A DNA stretch of 64,000 nt from JAFDCJ01 sp049669725. Its GTDB lineage: Bacteria > Desulfobacterota > Desulfobacteria > Desulfobacterales > JAFDCJ01. This document shows positions 28,001-36,200 of the stretch, in pieces (position 1 is the stretch's first letter; each line of letters starts with the position of its first letter). The stretch spans positions 1-64,000 of the forward strand of contig JBATKU010000735.1 of assembly GCA_049669725.1 (NCBI GenBank), given 5' to 3'. Position numbers and translations under genes: made by a program. Under the pieces are notes generated by a model, which was not told the DNA's origin, ran no database searches, and saw nothing but the letters and a program-made list of their open reading frames with translations.

Positions 28001-28390
28001 GTGAATCAGAATTTCATAGATTTTATCCATGATAGTGTAAGTCTCTTCGATACCAAGTTTTTCTAACAGCCCCGTAAATCCCTCCATATCAGCGAACAAT
28101 ACCGTGACCTGTTTGCGCTCTCCTTCAATTCGGTCTTTTTGCGCAAGGATTTTCTCTCGCAGGCCTTCAGGCAGATATTTTTGGATATTTTTTAACTTTT
28201 CTTCATAAGAAAGCCCTCTGGAGATTTGCCCGATGGGTTCGATCAGCTTAAATCCGCATTTTTCACAAAATTTACTTGCGGGTAAATTGAGATGGTGGCA
28301 TTGGGCACAGGTGAATTCCAATTTGTCGCCGCATTCAACACAAAAGTTAGCCCCGGAACGATTTTCTAGGCCGCAATTCGGGCATTTCAT
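25019..28390 (-). CDS. Zinc-ribbon / class III nucleotide cyclase / AAA ATPase / TPR fusion
   Basis: A 1123-residue signalling protein. Residues 1-50 form two zinc ribbons (Cys3, 6, 17, 20 and Cys28, 31, 42, 45). Residues about 90-270 are a class III adenylate/guanylate cyclase domain, with metal-binding Asp in VTVLFADMEGFT and MTGDGIMALFG and the transition-state Asn and Arg in VNLASRME. An ATPase with Walker A AEAGVGKSRLL (about 322-332) follows, and then a long helical TPR-like region to the end. Similar multi-domain cyclases are common in deltaproteobacteria and alphaproteobacteria. The input signal is unknown. It stands alone, convergent with the radical SAM gene. Confidence 0.9.
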   Translation of the reverse strand: MKCPNCGLENRSGANFCVECGDKLEFTCAQCHHLNLPASKFCEKCGFKLIEPIGQISRGLSYEEKLKNIQKYLPEGLREKILAQKDRIEGERKQVTVLFADMEGFTGLLEKLGIEETYTIMDKIYEILIHKVHDYEGVVNEMTGDGIMALFGAPIALEDAPQKAVRTAYAIHKKMAKFSERMKLKKGQTLPIKMRIGIHTGPVVVGTLGNDLRMEFKAVGDTVNLASRMEGLAEPGTTCVSEETFKLTEGFFRFEALGEKMIKGKEKPVTIYRFIAPSTRITRFDVSAERGLTPFVGRQRELDLLLEGFERSMDGHGQAFSIIAEAGVGKSRLLYEFRKAVSNEDIAFFEGKCLSYSRGDAFHPIIDILKSAFGIREDDGDVEIIAKSSKALKFLGADEASTLPYLLELLSVKNSGIDAIQMSPEAKKERTIDVLNKVVLKYSKYRPWVMAIEDLHWIDKSSEDSFKYLLENILDSKVFLIFTYRPEFVPAWGSRPYQSRINLNRLSNRETLVMVSHLLGTEKLDENLTNLILEKTEGIPFFSEEFVRSLIDLKIAIKKNGVYCLAKDFQDMTIPLTIQDIIMARVDTLPKGAKDLLQTGAVIEREFSYRLLKRVTSLQKQVLLSLLSVLKDSELLYEREKFPETVYIFKHALTREVIYESILTSRKKIHHEQIGDAVEEIYQDEIEKHYGVLTEHYIACENSEKGAKYSRLAERQAEKAALLADAIDYAQKRIGCLEKLPQTDMVLKEIIDARTVLGLYSIQSGFHAEANNAVAPVVKLAETLAYKHRLSQIYTIIGSYKYMVEEDFPGAFKNLEEALNISGESNDMVSSLFSNFWLAVVRSVNCEFEKAGVHMTRALEINMAANSHWGVSIIKSNLSYFIHYFRGHVKKSHQTSSEALEGANESGDIFSKAMASVCHGISCYGRGFFDKAILHLTEGCKFCDKIRLIIFHGLAHFFLGEAFFEIGNFKESENNYKQAIEILEHNRLIPSWKNVSKSAIARIKVINNEPGFDLNTLVGYADVNKARIWDGWIRRNMAEILLNIDDQHLDVAEKWINKAIEADSNNGTLLNLGRTYALYAELHKRKGNGNNAIAVLNKAIEVFKDCGSDGFLKRAEKRLASIG

Positions 28391-28625
28391 TGGTGGGCTC
28401 CTATGATGAAAAGCTGATTAACAGAAATGAGCAAGAGATAGGATGATTTTTCTATATAAAATTTGAAATTTGAAGTCAAAGTTAAAAATTGTGCCAATAT
28501 TTTTTATGAGGAAATTTGAAATATGAATTAAACCTTGCAGCGATCGGGATGTTGAATTAAACAGAAAGGAAATCAGCGGCTGAAAGAACTATCGAAAATA
28601 TGATTCACCTTTTTTCTCCAGAGGA

Positions 28626-28811
28626 ATGATCATGTACACGGAGCCAAATATCCGCCGGCAGGGAATCGGCGGAAAACTCCTGAAAGAAGCGCTATCGTAT
28701 TCAAAGCAAAAAGGGATCACCCACGCGACGCTGCATGCGTCCCGATCAGGAAAATCCCTGTACGAATCCCATGGGTTCAATGACACCAATGAAATGAGAA
28801 AGAAACTCTGA
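28626..28811 (+). pseudogene. C-terminal half of a GNAT acetyltransferase
   Basis: The 61-residue frame contains GNAT motif A (EPNIRRQGIGGKLLKEAL) and motif B (ATLHASRSGKSLYESHGF) but starts directly at the strand before motif A. The in-frame sequence upstream back to a stop at 28581 is not GNAT-like. A working enzyme needs the N-terminal ~70 residues, so this is a decayed copy or the relic of a recombination. Confidence 0.7.
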
Positions 28812-28836
28812 GGCTTGAAAGGACCTGGGTTGGAAT

Positions 28837-29640
28837 ATGACAAGCAACATTACGGTTGATGGATTGAGAAAGTTTGCTGAAAACTATGTGGCAGAGGAAC
28901 AGAATCGGCTGGGTAGCGACGGGTGTTGGCAGACACCGTTGCTGGTGACTGCTCCTGCTGATTCACGCTTTGATCAACTGCCGCAGATTGCGGCCGATGA
29001 CCATGCGCTTCCAGAAGATCTTCTGCCGGGGGCACAATCGGTAATTGTTTTTTACATTCCGTTTAAAAAAGAGCTGATAAAAGAAAATCGCAAAGGAGAT
29101 CTGCCCTGCCGCAACTGGGGCCTGGCATATGTTCAGACCAACGATTTGATAGGACGCCTGACCGAGGCACTGGGAGACCTGTTAAAAAGGCATGGATTTA
29201 AATCAGGGTTGACGCCCGCGACCCACAATTTTGATGAAACCAAACTGATGGCCCGCTGGTCCCACAAACACCTGGCCCATCTGGCAGGCCTTGGCCGTTT
29301 CGGGATCCACCATATGATGATTACGCCGGTGGGTTGTACCGGTCGTCTGGGAAGCCTGGTGAGCGAGGCGGAGCTGGGAGACCATCCGCTGATTGAGACC
29401 CATGAGGCCTGCCTGCTCAAAGCCGGTAAAGAATGCGGCCAGTGTATCAAGGCCTGTCCGGTGGCGGCCCTCAGCGAGGAGGGCTTTGAAAGACGGCTTT
29501 GCTGGGATCGGCTGACTGAAAACCGGCGAACCCTGGATTATTTGGCTGATCTTCCTGATTCTACACACATATGCGGCAAGTGCGTGGCTTTGATGCCCTG
29601 CAGCTTTAAAAATCCGGTGGCGCAAAAAGATGCCGGATAA
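28837..29640 (+). CDS. Epoxyqueuosine reductase-like iron-sulfur protein
   Basis: A 267-residue protein related to the QueG/DUF1730 family of corrinoid-like Fe-S reductases. One cluster motif is CGQCIKACP at about residues 201-209, with a further Cys in RLCWD. A second Cys group (CGKCVALMPC) lies near the C terminus. Family blocks such as LGRFGIHHMMITPVGCTGRLGS are present. It is shorter than true QueG (over 300 residues), so tRNA modification should not be assumed. It could be an accessory reductase. It overlaps azlC by 11 bases and is likely co-transcribed with azlCD. Confidence 0.75.
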   Translation: MTSNITVDGLRKFAENYVAEEQNRLGSDGCWQTPLLVTAPADSRFDQLPQIAADDHALPEDLLPGAQSVIVFYIPFKKELIKENRKGDLPCRNWGLAYVQTNDLIGRLTEALGDLLKRHGFKSGLTPATHNFDETKLMARWSHKHLAHLAGLGRFGIHHMMITPVGCTGRLGSLVSEAELGDHPLIETHEACLLKAGKECGQCIKACPVAALSEEGFERRLCWDRLTENRRTLDYLADLPDSTHICGKCVALMPCSFKNPVAQKDAG

Positions 29641-30406
29641 TCAACCCGGGAGAGAACATCCCAAATACATCCCCCCAATTGCGATGAACTCAGTAAAGGA
29701 TAGTGGCTCCGGCCACAGCCATAAATTTGTTTCCCGGGGCATGGCGGCCGCATGGCCCATTTGTCTGGGATATATGCCTATCGGTCTGGCCTTTGGCGTG
29801 CTGGCCCAGAAGGCGGGGCTGTCGTTTCTGGAAATCGGCTTGATGTCCATATTGGTTTTTGCAGGCAGTTCCCAGTTTATCGCCGTGTCCATGCTGGCAG
29901 CCGGGGCTTCGTTATTTTCAATCGTTGCAACCACGTTCATTGTTAATTTAAGGCATTTTTTAATGAGTTCGGCCCTTGCTGTTTTTCTGAAAAATGCCGA
30001 CAGAAAAAAGCTTTCCTTTTTTGCCTATGGCGTGACCGATGAAAGTTTTGCCGTCAATCTTTTCAAATTCAGGGATTCCCAATGGGATTTAAATTCGGCT
30101 TTGGTGACCAACTACACGGCCAATTTTGCCTGGATTATTACCACGGTGCTCGGGGGCATTGGAGGTCAATTTATTCCGGCCCATGCCTTTGGTATTGATT
30201 ATGCCCTTATCGCCATGTTCATATGTTTGCTGGTTTTTCAACTAAGAGGCTATCTTTATGTCTTCACGGCCGTGATCGCCGGAATAATCGGCGTATTCCT
30301 GTCGATGTTAATACCGGGAAATTCATACATCGTTATCGCCTCGATGACCGCTGCTGCCATCGGTGTGGTTTTAAAAAAGAAGCTGGGTTCTGGAGAAAAA
30401 CGATAG
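29630..30406 (+). CDS. azlC: AzlC-family branched-chain amino acid exporter, large subunit
   Basis: A 258-residue membrane protein with six to eight hydrophobic segments. The family blocks YMPIGLAFGVLAQKAGLS and VFAGSSQFIAVSMLAAGA occur near residues 48-90, followed by VNLRHFLMSSALA and YGVTDESFAVN. Together with AzlD it exports branched-chain amino acids. The long polar N terminus may mean a start at the ATG near 29684 rather than 29630. azlD begins two bases after its stop. Confidence 0.9.
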   Translation: MPDNQPGREHPKYIPPIAMNSVKDSGSGHSHKFVSRGMAAAWPICLGYMPIGLAFGVLAQKAGLSFLEIGLMSILVFAGSSQFIAVSMLAAGASLFSIVATTFIVNLRHFLMSSALAVFLKNADRKKLSFFAYGVTDESFAVNLFKFRDSQWDLNSALVTNYTANFAWIITTVLGGIGGQFIPAHAFGIDYALIAMFICLLVFQLRGYLYVFTAVIAGIIGVFLSMLIPGNSYIVIASMTAAAIGVVLKKKLGSGEKR

Positions 30407-30407
30407 G

Positions 30408-30731
30408 ATGGTGTCTACAGAATATATGGCAGTCATTTTGGGGATGGGGCTTGTGACTTTTTTGCCGCGCTGGCTGCCGCTCATTTATCTCACCAAACGA
30501 AGTCTGCCTTCATGGCTGGTTGAGTGGCTGGATTTTATTCCGGCGGCAATCTTAAGTGCGATCTTGCTACCGGCACTGGTAACCGACAGCGCCGCCCGAT
30601 CTGTTGACCTTTGGCGGCCCGAGTTCATCGTTGCCATCCCGACTTTTGTGTTCGCCATTTTAACCAAATCCCTGGGCGGAACCGTGATCGTCGGAATGGT
30701 GCTCTTTGGACTTGCGCAGAAGTTCTTCTAA
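30408..30731 (+). CDS. azlD: AzlD-family branched-chain amino acid exporter, small subunit
   Basis: A 107-residue membrane protein of four hydrophobic segments with the AzlD blocks MGLVTFLPRWLPL, FIPAAILSAILLPAL and FVFAILTKSLGGTVIVGM. It is the usual partner of AzlC. Its stop overlaps the stop of the convergent minus-strand gene at 30728, so the two converging units share their 3' ends. Confidence 0.9.
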   Translation: MVSTEYMAVILGMGLVTFLPRWLPLIYLTKRSLPSWLVEWLDFIPAAILSAILLPALVTDSAARSVDLWRPEFIVAIPTFVFAILTKSLGGTVIVGMVLFGLAQKFF

Positions 30732-31012
30732 TCATATTCATAGATTTCGTATCTTGTCTCCTCCCCCAGCAACTGATCAATTTTGTCCTGAATTTCAGCA
30801 CGTTCTTTGCTCTGCAGCCATTGATTCCAGTAAAATTCTGATTGCCATTTGGTGACCACCAGGCTTTCGGCGGGTTGGTCGACCCGTTTCAAGGTTTCAC
30901 CGGCGACATATCCCGGCGTACCCATGGTCACCCCCCGTAATTGATTGATCAATAACTTCAAATCATCAACCTTGTCTGCGGGTACGTTTCTTCTTATATG
31001 AATCTTGATCAT
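30728..31012 (-). CDS. Antibiotic biosynthesis monooxygenase (ABM)-fold protein
   Basis: A 94-residue dimeric alpha+beta-barrel protein. It opens with IKIHIRRNVPADK; the central block PGYVAGETLKRVDQP and then VVTKWQSEFYWNQW match the ABM family. Members include heme-degrading and quinone monooxygenases, but many are structural or unknown. It is a clear paralogue of the gene 12 bases upstream (31025). The order suggests a tandem duplication and co-transcription. Confidence 0.8.
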   Translation of the reverse strand: MIKIHIRRNVPADKVDDLKLLINQLRGVTMGTPGYVAGETLKRVDQPAESLVVTKWQSEFYWNQWLQSKERAEIQDKIDQLLGEETRYEIYEYD

Positions 31013-31024
31013 TGCCAGAGCTCC

Positions 31025-31321
31025 TTAGCGGGTCTTTATATACCTGTAAATAAAGTAGTCGGTGGTGACACCCGGGATAGAATCTATCCTGGATTGAATT
31101 TTCTTTCTTTCCTCACTTTCATACCAGGCCTGCCAGCTTTCTAAGGTGAACCAGGAGCTGATGGCAACTATTTCATTGGTATCGTCGATGGATTTTAAGT
31201 ATTCTCCTGAAATATAGCCCGGTTGCTGGGGGACCTGGCGTCTAATCTCCTTGATGCTGCGAAAAAGTTCCTTTTCCTTGTTTTTCGGACATTTTCGTTT
31301 AATTAAAACTTTAACAGCCAT
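31025..31321 (-). CDS. ABM-fold protein, tandem paralogue
   Basis: A 98-residue protein with the same design as its neighbour: VKVLIKRKCPKNK, then QQPGYISGEYLKSIDDTN, then SWFTLESWQAWYESEER. The PGYxxGExLK and Trp-rich helix blocks are shared by both. Two unequal copies could form a heterodimer. No heme or quinone pathway genes are adjacent. A third, more distant ABM gene lies at 37804. Confidence 0.8.
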   Translation of the reverse strand: MAVKVLIKRKCPKNKEKELFRSIKEIRRQVPQQPGYISGEYLKSIDDTNEIVAISSWFTLESWQAWYESEERKKIQSRIDSIPGVTTDYFIYRYIKTR

Positions 31322-31530
31322 TTTAGCCCTCCTTCCTCGCTTTTTAGTTAGCGATTAAAAGATTACAGCATCAGTTATTTGGGAACATAGACAATCAGTT
31401 TTGCGATAGTCAGCAGTTTAAATTTAACGTTCGCTGTCAGAAGAGTTATAGCGTACGTGAGACACTGTGCAGAAAGTTTCGCGGTGGAGTCATAGGAAAA
31501 TTAAGATCGAACTGTCATAGGTGCAAGCCG

Positions 31531-31559
31531 TGAACCCACAGTTAAACAATCTGGGTTCA
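31531..31559. repeat. Short inverted repeat downstream of the ABC exporter
   Basis: TGAACCCA (31531-31538) and TGGGTTCA (31552-31559) pair around a 13-base loop, just after the stop of the minus-strand ABC exporter gene. A T tract is lacking, so termination is possible but not typical. Confidence 0.4.
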
Positions 31560-31570
31560 TTTGTCAACTT

Positions 31571-33298
31571 CTACACCGCTATTGCCATCTGGCGCTTGTA
31601 CAGCTGACTATAAAGACCGCCTCGCTGCAGTAACGTTTCGTGTTTGCCGGTCTCAACAATGCGGCCTTGATCGAGGACAATGATTTTGTCGGCGTTGCGA
31701 ACCGTGCTCAGACGGTGAGCGATGACCAGGGAGGTACGACCCTCAAGCACCCTTTCCAGGGCCTGTTGAATTAAAAATTCGGCTTCGGCATCCACTGAAG
31801 AGGTGGCTTCATCTAAAATAAGAATACCCGGGTCGGCCAGGATGGCCCGGGCCAGGGCCAAGCGCTGTTTTTGCCCCCCGCTGAGTTTAACCCCCCGTTC
31901 ACCGATCTCGGTGTCATACCCTTCCGGCAACTGCATGATGAATTCGTGGGCATTGGCGGCGTTGGCGGCCTGGATAAGTTCGTCGCGGGTGGCATCCGGT
32001 TTTCCATAAAGTAGATTTTCAACCACGCTGTTGTTAAACAGAAAGGAGTCCTGCAGCACCACGGCGACCTGTTGTCGCAATGAAGACAGCTTGATTCGGC
32101 GCAAATCATGACCGTCGATCGTAATTTTTCCCCTGCTGGGGTCGTAAAAGCGGCAGATGAGATTGGCAATACTGGTTTTACCTGCGCCGCTGGGACCGAC
32201 CAGCGCCACCATTTCTCCGGGAGCCATCTCAAATGCAATATCGTGCAGGACCTTATCACCGGTGCCATATCGAAAGGCTACCTCATCAAAAACCATCTTG
32301 CCCCGAATCATGGGCAGGTCAATGGCCTCGGGGGCATCCCTGACTTCGGTGATTTCGTCCAGAATTTCGAAAAATCTTTCACCGGCCGCAATTGCTTCCT
32401 GGAAAATATTGTCGACTTCGGTCAGACGATTGATGGGTTCATAAAAGGAGGTTGTGTAGGAGAGAAAAGCTACCAGCGTTCCCAGGGACATTTCTCCTTT
32501 TACTACCATAACTGCGCCGACACCGAGCACGATCACCGATCCCATGGCCCCCAGAAATCGTATGGCCGGGAAAAAGACGGACCAGTAGCGGATGCCTTTC
32601 ACCCGCGCCTGGTAATAGCGCTCACTTTCGGTCGTAAAGCGCTGGCGTTCCATCTCCTCCCTGGCGAAAGCCTGAATCACCCGGATGCCGGAAAGATTGT
32701 CCTGGAGTTTGGCATTGATGTCTCCGAGACGGGCGCGGACACTGCGATAGACGGGACGGATTTTGGTGTTGTAATGCCGCAGGGCAACAGCCAGGATCGG
32801 AACCGGTATCAGAACCAGCGCGGCCAAGCGCCAGTCCAGCACAAAAAGTATAATGGATCCGCCGATCAAACGGATCAGATCGACGGCCGTCAATGCGGAA
32901 CCATGGGTAACAAAATGCTCCAGGGCACTAAGATCATTGGTCACCCGCGACATCAACTCGCCGGTGGAAGTGCGTTCAAAAAATGATAGGGACATTTTCT
33001 GCAAATAGGCATACAGCCGGACCCGCAGATCAAATATAAATTTTTCACCCAAGGCATGGCGAATGTAATTATCACCGATCTGAACCAGCTGGCCCAAGGC
33101 ATAGATACCTACCAGAGCAGCAATCAGAGCCCCCAAGTATTTGAGATTAAACGCGCTGATGACCCCATCGATAATTTCTTTTTGAAAAAGCGGCGGCACC
33201 AGCTCCAGTCCCGCCCGCCCGACGAGTAAAAACGCACTTAGTATCAATGTTTTCCAGTAAGGCATTAAAAGAAGAAAAAGTCTTCTCAGTATATGCAT
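31571..33298 (-). CDS. MsbA-type ABC exporter (fused permease and ATPase)
   Basis: A 575-residue half-transporter. Six membrane helices occupy about residues 15-300, followed by one ATP-binding domain with Walker A (GPSGAGKTS), Q-loop, signature LSGGQKQRLALARA, Walker B ILILDEATSS and the H-loop IAHRL. The helical-domain helix STGELMSRVTNDL is typical of lipid A flippase and multidrug exporters. It likely forms a homodimer in the inner membrane. Substrate is unknown; no lipid A genes are adjacent. Confidence 0.92.
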   Translation of the reverse strand: MHILRRLFLLLMPYWKTLILSAFLLVGRAGLELVPPLFQKEIIDGVISAFNLKYLGALIAALVGIYALGQLVQIGDNYIRHALGEKFIFDLRVRLYAYLQKMSLSFFERTSTGELMSRVTNDLSALEHFVTHGSALTAVDLIRLIGGSIILFVLDWRLAALVLIPVPILAVALRHYNTKIRPVYRSVRARLGDINAKLQDNLSGIRVIQAFAREEMERQRFTTESERYYQARVKGIRYWSVFFPAIRFLGAMGSVIVLGVGAVMVVKGEMSLGTLVAFLSYTTSFYEPINRLTEVDNIFQEAIAAGERFFEILDEITEVRDAPEAIDLPMIRGKMVFDEVAFRYGTGDKVLHDIAFEMAPGEMVALVGPSGAGKTSIANLICRFYDPSRGKITIDGHDLRRIKLSSLRQQVAVVLQDSFLFNNSVVENLLYGKPDATRDELIQAANAANAHEFIMQLPEGYDTEIGERGVKLSGGQKQRLALARAILADPGILILDEATSSVDAEAEFLIQQALERVLEGRTSLVIAHRLSTVRNADKIIVLDQGRIVETGKHETLLQRGGLYSQLYKRQMAIAV

Positions 33299-33439
33299 GT
33301 GTTACTCCTGTGTGCGAATATCGGCGAAAGATTTACATTGGCAAAGGGCGGACAAGCCCAAAGATGCGGCAGGGAGTATAAAAAAAGATGATCTGAGTGT
33401 AAAGAGTTGTTTTTTTACAATACTATCAATGCAATAGGT

Positions 33440-34159
33440 TCATGACGATATGTATTTTTGGGGATCTGCCATAAATTCCCTGTAAATCCGATAGTGGTCC
33501 GTATCTTCATAGGCAATTTGTTTGACCGGCGCGTCGTCAAAGGAAAGGATCCGGGTTCCGGGACACGCCAGCAAAATAGGTGAATGGGTGGCGATGATAA
33601 ATTGGGCCTGACCGCTGCGCCCGGCCTCCTTGAGCAATTCCAGCAACTCCAGCTGACTTTTGGGAGACAGCGCTGTTTCCGGCTCATCCAGGATATACAG
33701 CCCTTTAATTTTCAAGCGTGATTTAAAAAAGGCCATCAGGCTCTGGCCGTGGGACTGAGCCATCAGGGACTTGCCGCCGAAATATTCCAACAACCCGGGA
33801 TCCATGGTCAGCCACTCATCCAAAATGCGGGCAAAATTGTTAAAAATGTCCGAGCCGAAAAAGGACCCGTTCACCCTGCGGCCGGTGGCCCATTCAATGC
33901 TGATGGTCTGGTACAGAGCATTTTCATAGGGGCTGGCATTGTAGCGCGGCCGAAGAATTCCCTGCCAGATATAGATGCCGCATTTGCGGGTGATGGCTTC
34001 CACCAGAGTCGACTTTCCGGAGCCGTTTTCGCCCACAAAAAAAGTCACCGGCGTGTCCAGCTCAATACTGCGGGTTTTCTGGAATAGTTCCAGATTAAAG
34101 GGATAGTGGTCCCGGGTCGGGTATTTATCAGGGTTTAACATTACTTTTTTAAGATGCAC
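33440..34159 (-). CDS. Predicted AAA ATPase (COG3910-like)
   Basis: A 239-residue ABC-class ATPase. Walker A is FVGENGSGKSTLVEAI at about residues 42-57, Walker B with the switch is LYILDEPETALSP, and FIIATHSPILL is the H-loop block. This soluble stand-alone ATPase family is related to RecF/SMC-type and toxin-like ATPases but its function is unsettled. It follows the MATE gene after 14 bases and is probably in the padR-MATE operon. Confidence 0.85.
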   Translation of the reverse strand: MHLKKVMLNPDKYPTRDHYPFNLELFQKTRSIELDTPVTFFVGENGSGKSTLVEAITRKCGIYIWQGILRPRYNASPYENALYQTISIEWATGRRVNGSFFGSDIFNNFARILDEWLTMDPGLLEYFGGKSLMAQSHGQSLMAFFKSRLKIKGLYILDEPETALSPKSQLELLELLKEAGRSGQAQFIIATHSPILLACPGTRILSFDDAPVKQIAYEDTDHYRIYREFMADPQKYISS

Positions 34160-34173
34160 GGGAGAATCTCCTT

Positions 34174-35571
34174 TTACACTTTTTGTAGTTCTGCAGACTT
34201 ACGGTTGATGGTGAAACTCGATCGGACATTTGCCAGTTCATGCCTCAGCCAGAGTGCCACCACCACTGTCTCGGCGGCAGTGGTGGCCAGCTTGATCCAC
34301 CATACTGATTGAATCCCCCAGCTGAAATAGACCGGCAGCGTAAACACAAGGCCAGCAAACAGGGCATTATCCGCCACCGCGCCAACCAGGCTGGGATAGG
34401 TTTTCCCCAACCCCTGAAAAGCCGTCGACGCCACCATGATGGTCCCCACCATAACAAACCCGATGGCAAATATTCTTAAATATATTACGCCGAATTGAAT
34501 AACCTCAGCATTGCTGCTGAAGATGCTGATAAAAGTGTACGGATACAGCAGGCAAATTGCGGTGCAGCCTATCATGAAAATCATGGAAATCAACCAAGCA
34601 ATCCATAGGGTTCCTTGTATTCGCGGGAATTTCCGAGCCCCATAATTCTGGCCGACAATGGCGGCCATGGCCGAGGCTACTGCAATGACAGGGATATATA
34701 TACCCTGCAGAATTCTAAACCCGATGCCGATCGACGCCAGCGCAGCGGTGCCGTAACTGCTGATGACCCGATAGGTGATCATTAAATTGGCGGCCAGCAG
34801 AAAATGATTCATGCCCGACGGGACCCCGATATACAGGATCCTTTTAATAATTTCTGGATTAAAGCGCCATCTCCCTTTTAAATTAAGGTGGAATTCTTTG
34901 AAAAAAATCAGATAACCGTAAATTCCAAGCGCATAAATCTGAGAAATTAAAGACGCTATTGCAGCACCGCGCACTCCTAATGCCGGCAGGCCCAGCCAGC
35001 CGAAAATGAGAAGGGGATCCAGAACTATATTTAAAATATTTCCCTGGAGCATGATTATCATCGGGATCCTGGTATCCCCCATCCCGCGGTAACAATTGCC
35101 GATGACATAGAGTAGAATCATGAACAAAAAGGAGATCGAAAAGATCTGAAAGTATTGAATACCCCATTGAAGAGATTTACCGCTGCCGCCGAAAAATTTA
35201 ATGTAATAAGGGGCGATCAGGAAACCGGCTACTGCCTCAGTAATACCGATCACGAGGGCCATCAGAAGGCTTTGTTTAAACACCTGTGCTGCGTGGTTAT
35301 AATCTTTGCGGCCAAACGCCTGGGCAATCAGCGCCATGCCGCCGGTTCCCAGGATCGTGGAAAATCCCAGGTGGATGAAAAAGGCGTTGCTCGAAATGGA
35401 AAGTGCGGCAACAGCATCAGATCCCAGGCGTCCCACGAAGTATATATCCACCAATAAATAAACGGTAAATAAAACCATGCTGATGGTCACCGGCACGGCC
35501 AGCTTTACCAGTGTTTTGAGAATAGGACCTTCCGTGAGGTCAAGACGTTTCGTAGGTCGTTGATTTTTCAA
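34174..35571 (-). CDS. MATE-family efflux transporter
   Basis: A 465-residue, twelve-helix sodium- or proton-coupled drug/metabolite exporter of the NorM/DinF superfamily. It has the repeated N- and C-half pattern: LAVPVTISMVLFTVYLLVDIYFVG at the N terminus (split here by the loop), GMALIAQAFGRKDY, and ASAMAAIVGQNYGARKF in the second half. The padR gene lies six bases upstream, which points to PadR-controlled, substrate-inducible efflux. Confidence 0.9.
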   Translation of the reverse strand: MKNQRPTKRLDLTEGPILKTLVKLAVPVTISMVLFTVYLLVDIYFVGRLGSDAVAALSISSNAFFIHLGFSTILGTGGMALIAQAFGRKDYNHAAQVFKQSLLMALVIGITEAVAGFLIAPYYIKFFGGSGKSLQWGIQYFQIFSISFLFMILLYVIGNCYRGMGDTRIPMIIMLQGNILNIVLDPLLIFGWLGLPALGVRGAAIASLISQIYALGIYGYLIFFKEFHLNLKGRWRFNPEIIKRILYIGVPSGMNHFLLAANLMITYRVISSYGTAALASIGIGFRILQGIYIPVIAVASAMAAIVGQNYGARKFPRIQGTLWIAWLISMIFMIGCTAICLLYPYTFISIFSSNAEVIQFGVIYLRIFAIGFVMVGTIMVASTAFQGLGKTYPSLVGAVADNALFAGLVFTLPVYFSWGIQSVWWIKLATTAAETVVVALWLRHELANVRSSFTINRKSAELQKV

Positions 35572-35577
35572 TTTATA

Positions 35578-36153
35578 CTATTTTTCAATTTTTAAATGGT
35601 TCGAATTTGATTCCATTTGATTTAGCGAGGCTATCGCTTCTTCCGCCCATTTAATATATGCCCTATTTACATGTTCCCCATAGCCAAAGGCCAGCCGCCA
35701 GAAAGGCATATTGGGGTCATCGATATCCTCACTATTAAACCGCCTTTTTAATATTTCAATCTCTTTTAGATCGTTTATCTGAAGGTCCCGGAAGCGTTTT
35801 ATTTGAATGATGTTATCTGCAACCGAAATCTGTTTGCCGAACATTAGCTTCAATAGGGTTTCATGACGCCCGACGTACCGCCCGGTAGGTTCCATCAGCC
35901 ACTGCTGAAGTTCCTCACGTCCATTTTTTGTGAGGACGTAAATGTGGCGGTCCGGTTTGCCCTCCTGTTTATGGACGGATTTGGTGGCCAGCCCTTCTTG
36001 AGCCAGTCGTTTCAATATGGGATAGATCTGGCCGTAGCTTTCACTCCAGAATCCGGCCACATTTTGTTCATAGAATTTTTTAATATCATAGCCCGACATG
36101 GGACCGTAAGACAATATTCCCAGAACAGCGTATTTGGTTTTATTTTTTTTCAT
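35578..36153 (-). CDS. PadR-family transcriptional regulator
   Basis: A 191-residue repressor. The winged helix occupies residues 1-90 (YAVLGILSYGPMSGYDIKKF; YGQIYPILKRLAQEGL; YVLTKNGREELQQWL). The C-terminal helical dimerisation domain of the longer Vir-type subfamily follows. The start ATG at 36153 has AAGAG upstream. A 30-base near-perfect palindrome 18 bases upstream (36171-36200) is the likely operator, giving autoregulation and control of the downstream MATE and ATPase genes. Confidence 0.88.
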   Translation of the reverse strand: MKKNKTKYAVLGILSYGPMSGYDIKKFYEQNVAGFWSESYGQIYPILKRLAQEGLATKSVHKQEGKPDRHIYVLTKNGREELQQWLMEPTGRYVGRHETLLKLMFGKQISVADNIIQIKRFRDLQINDLKEIEILKRRFNSEDIDDPNMPFWRLAFGYGEHVNRAYIKWAEEAIASLNQMESNSNHLKIEK

Positions 36154-36170
36154 GATATGCTCTTGTTAAT

Positions 36171-36200
36171 ATATCTGTATGATATATATCAATCAGATAT
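36171..36200. promoter_or_regulatory. Probable PadR operator palindrome
   Basis: The 30 bases read ATATCTG, TAT, GATATATATC, AAT, CAGATAT. The outer seven bases on each side and the inner ten are perfectly self-complementary, with only the two 3-base spacers mismatched. It lies immediately upstream of padR, where an autorepressor would bind. PadR operators are typically AT-rich palindromes. Confidence 0.65.

Noticed and set aside
28837..29640. True QueG (epoxyqueuosine reductase)
   Set aside because: It is shorter than QueG and the context is an amino-acid exporter; only a family-level call is made.
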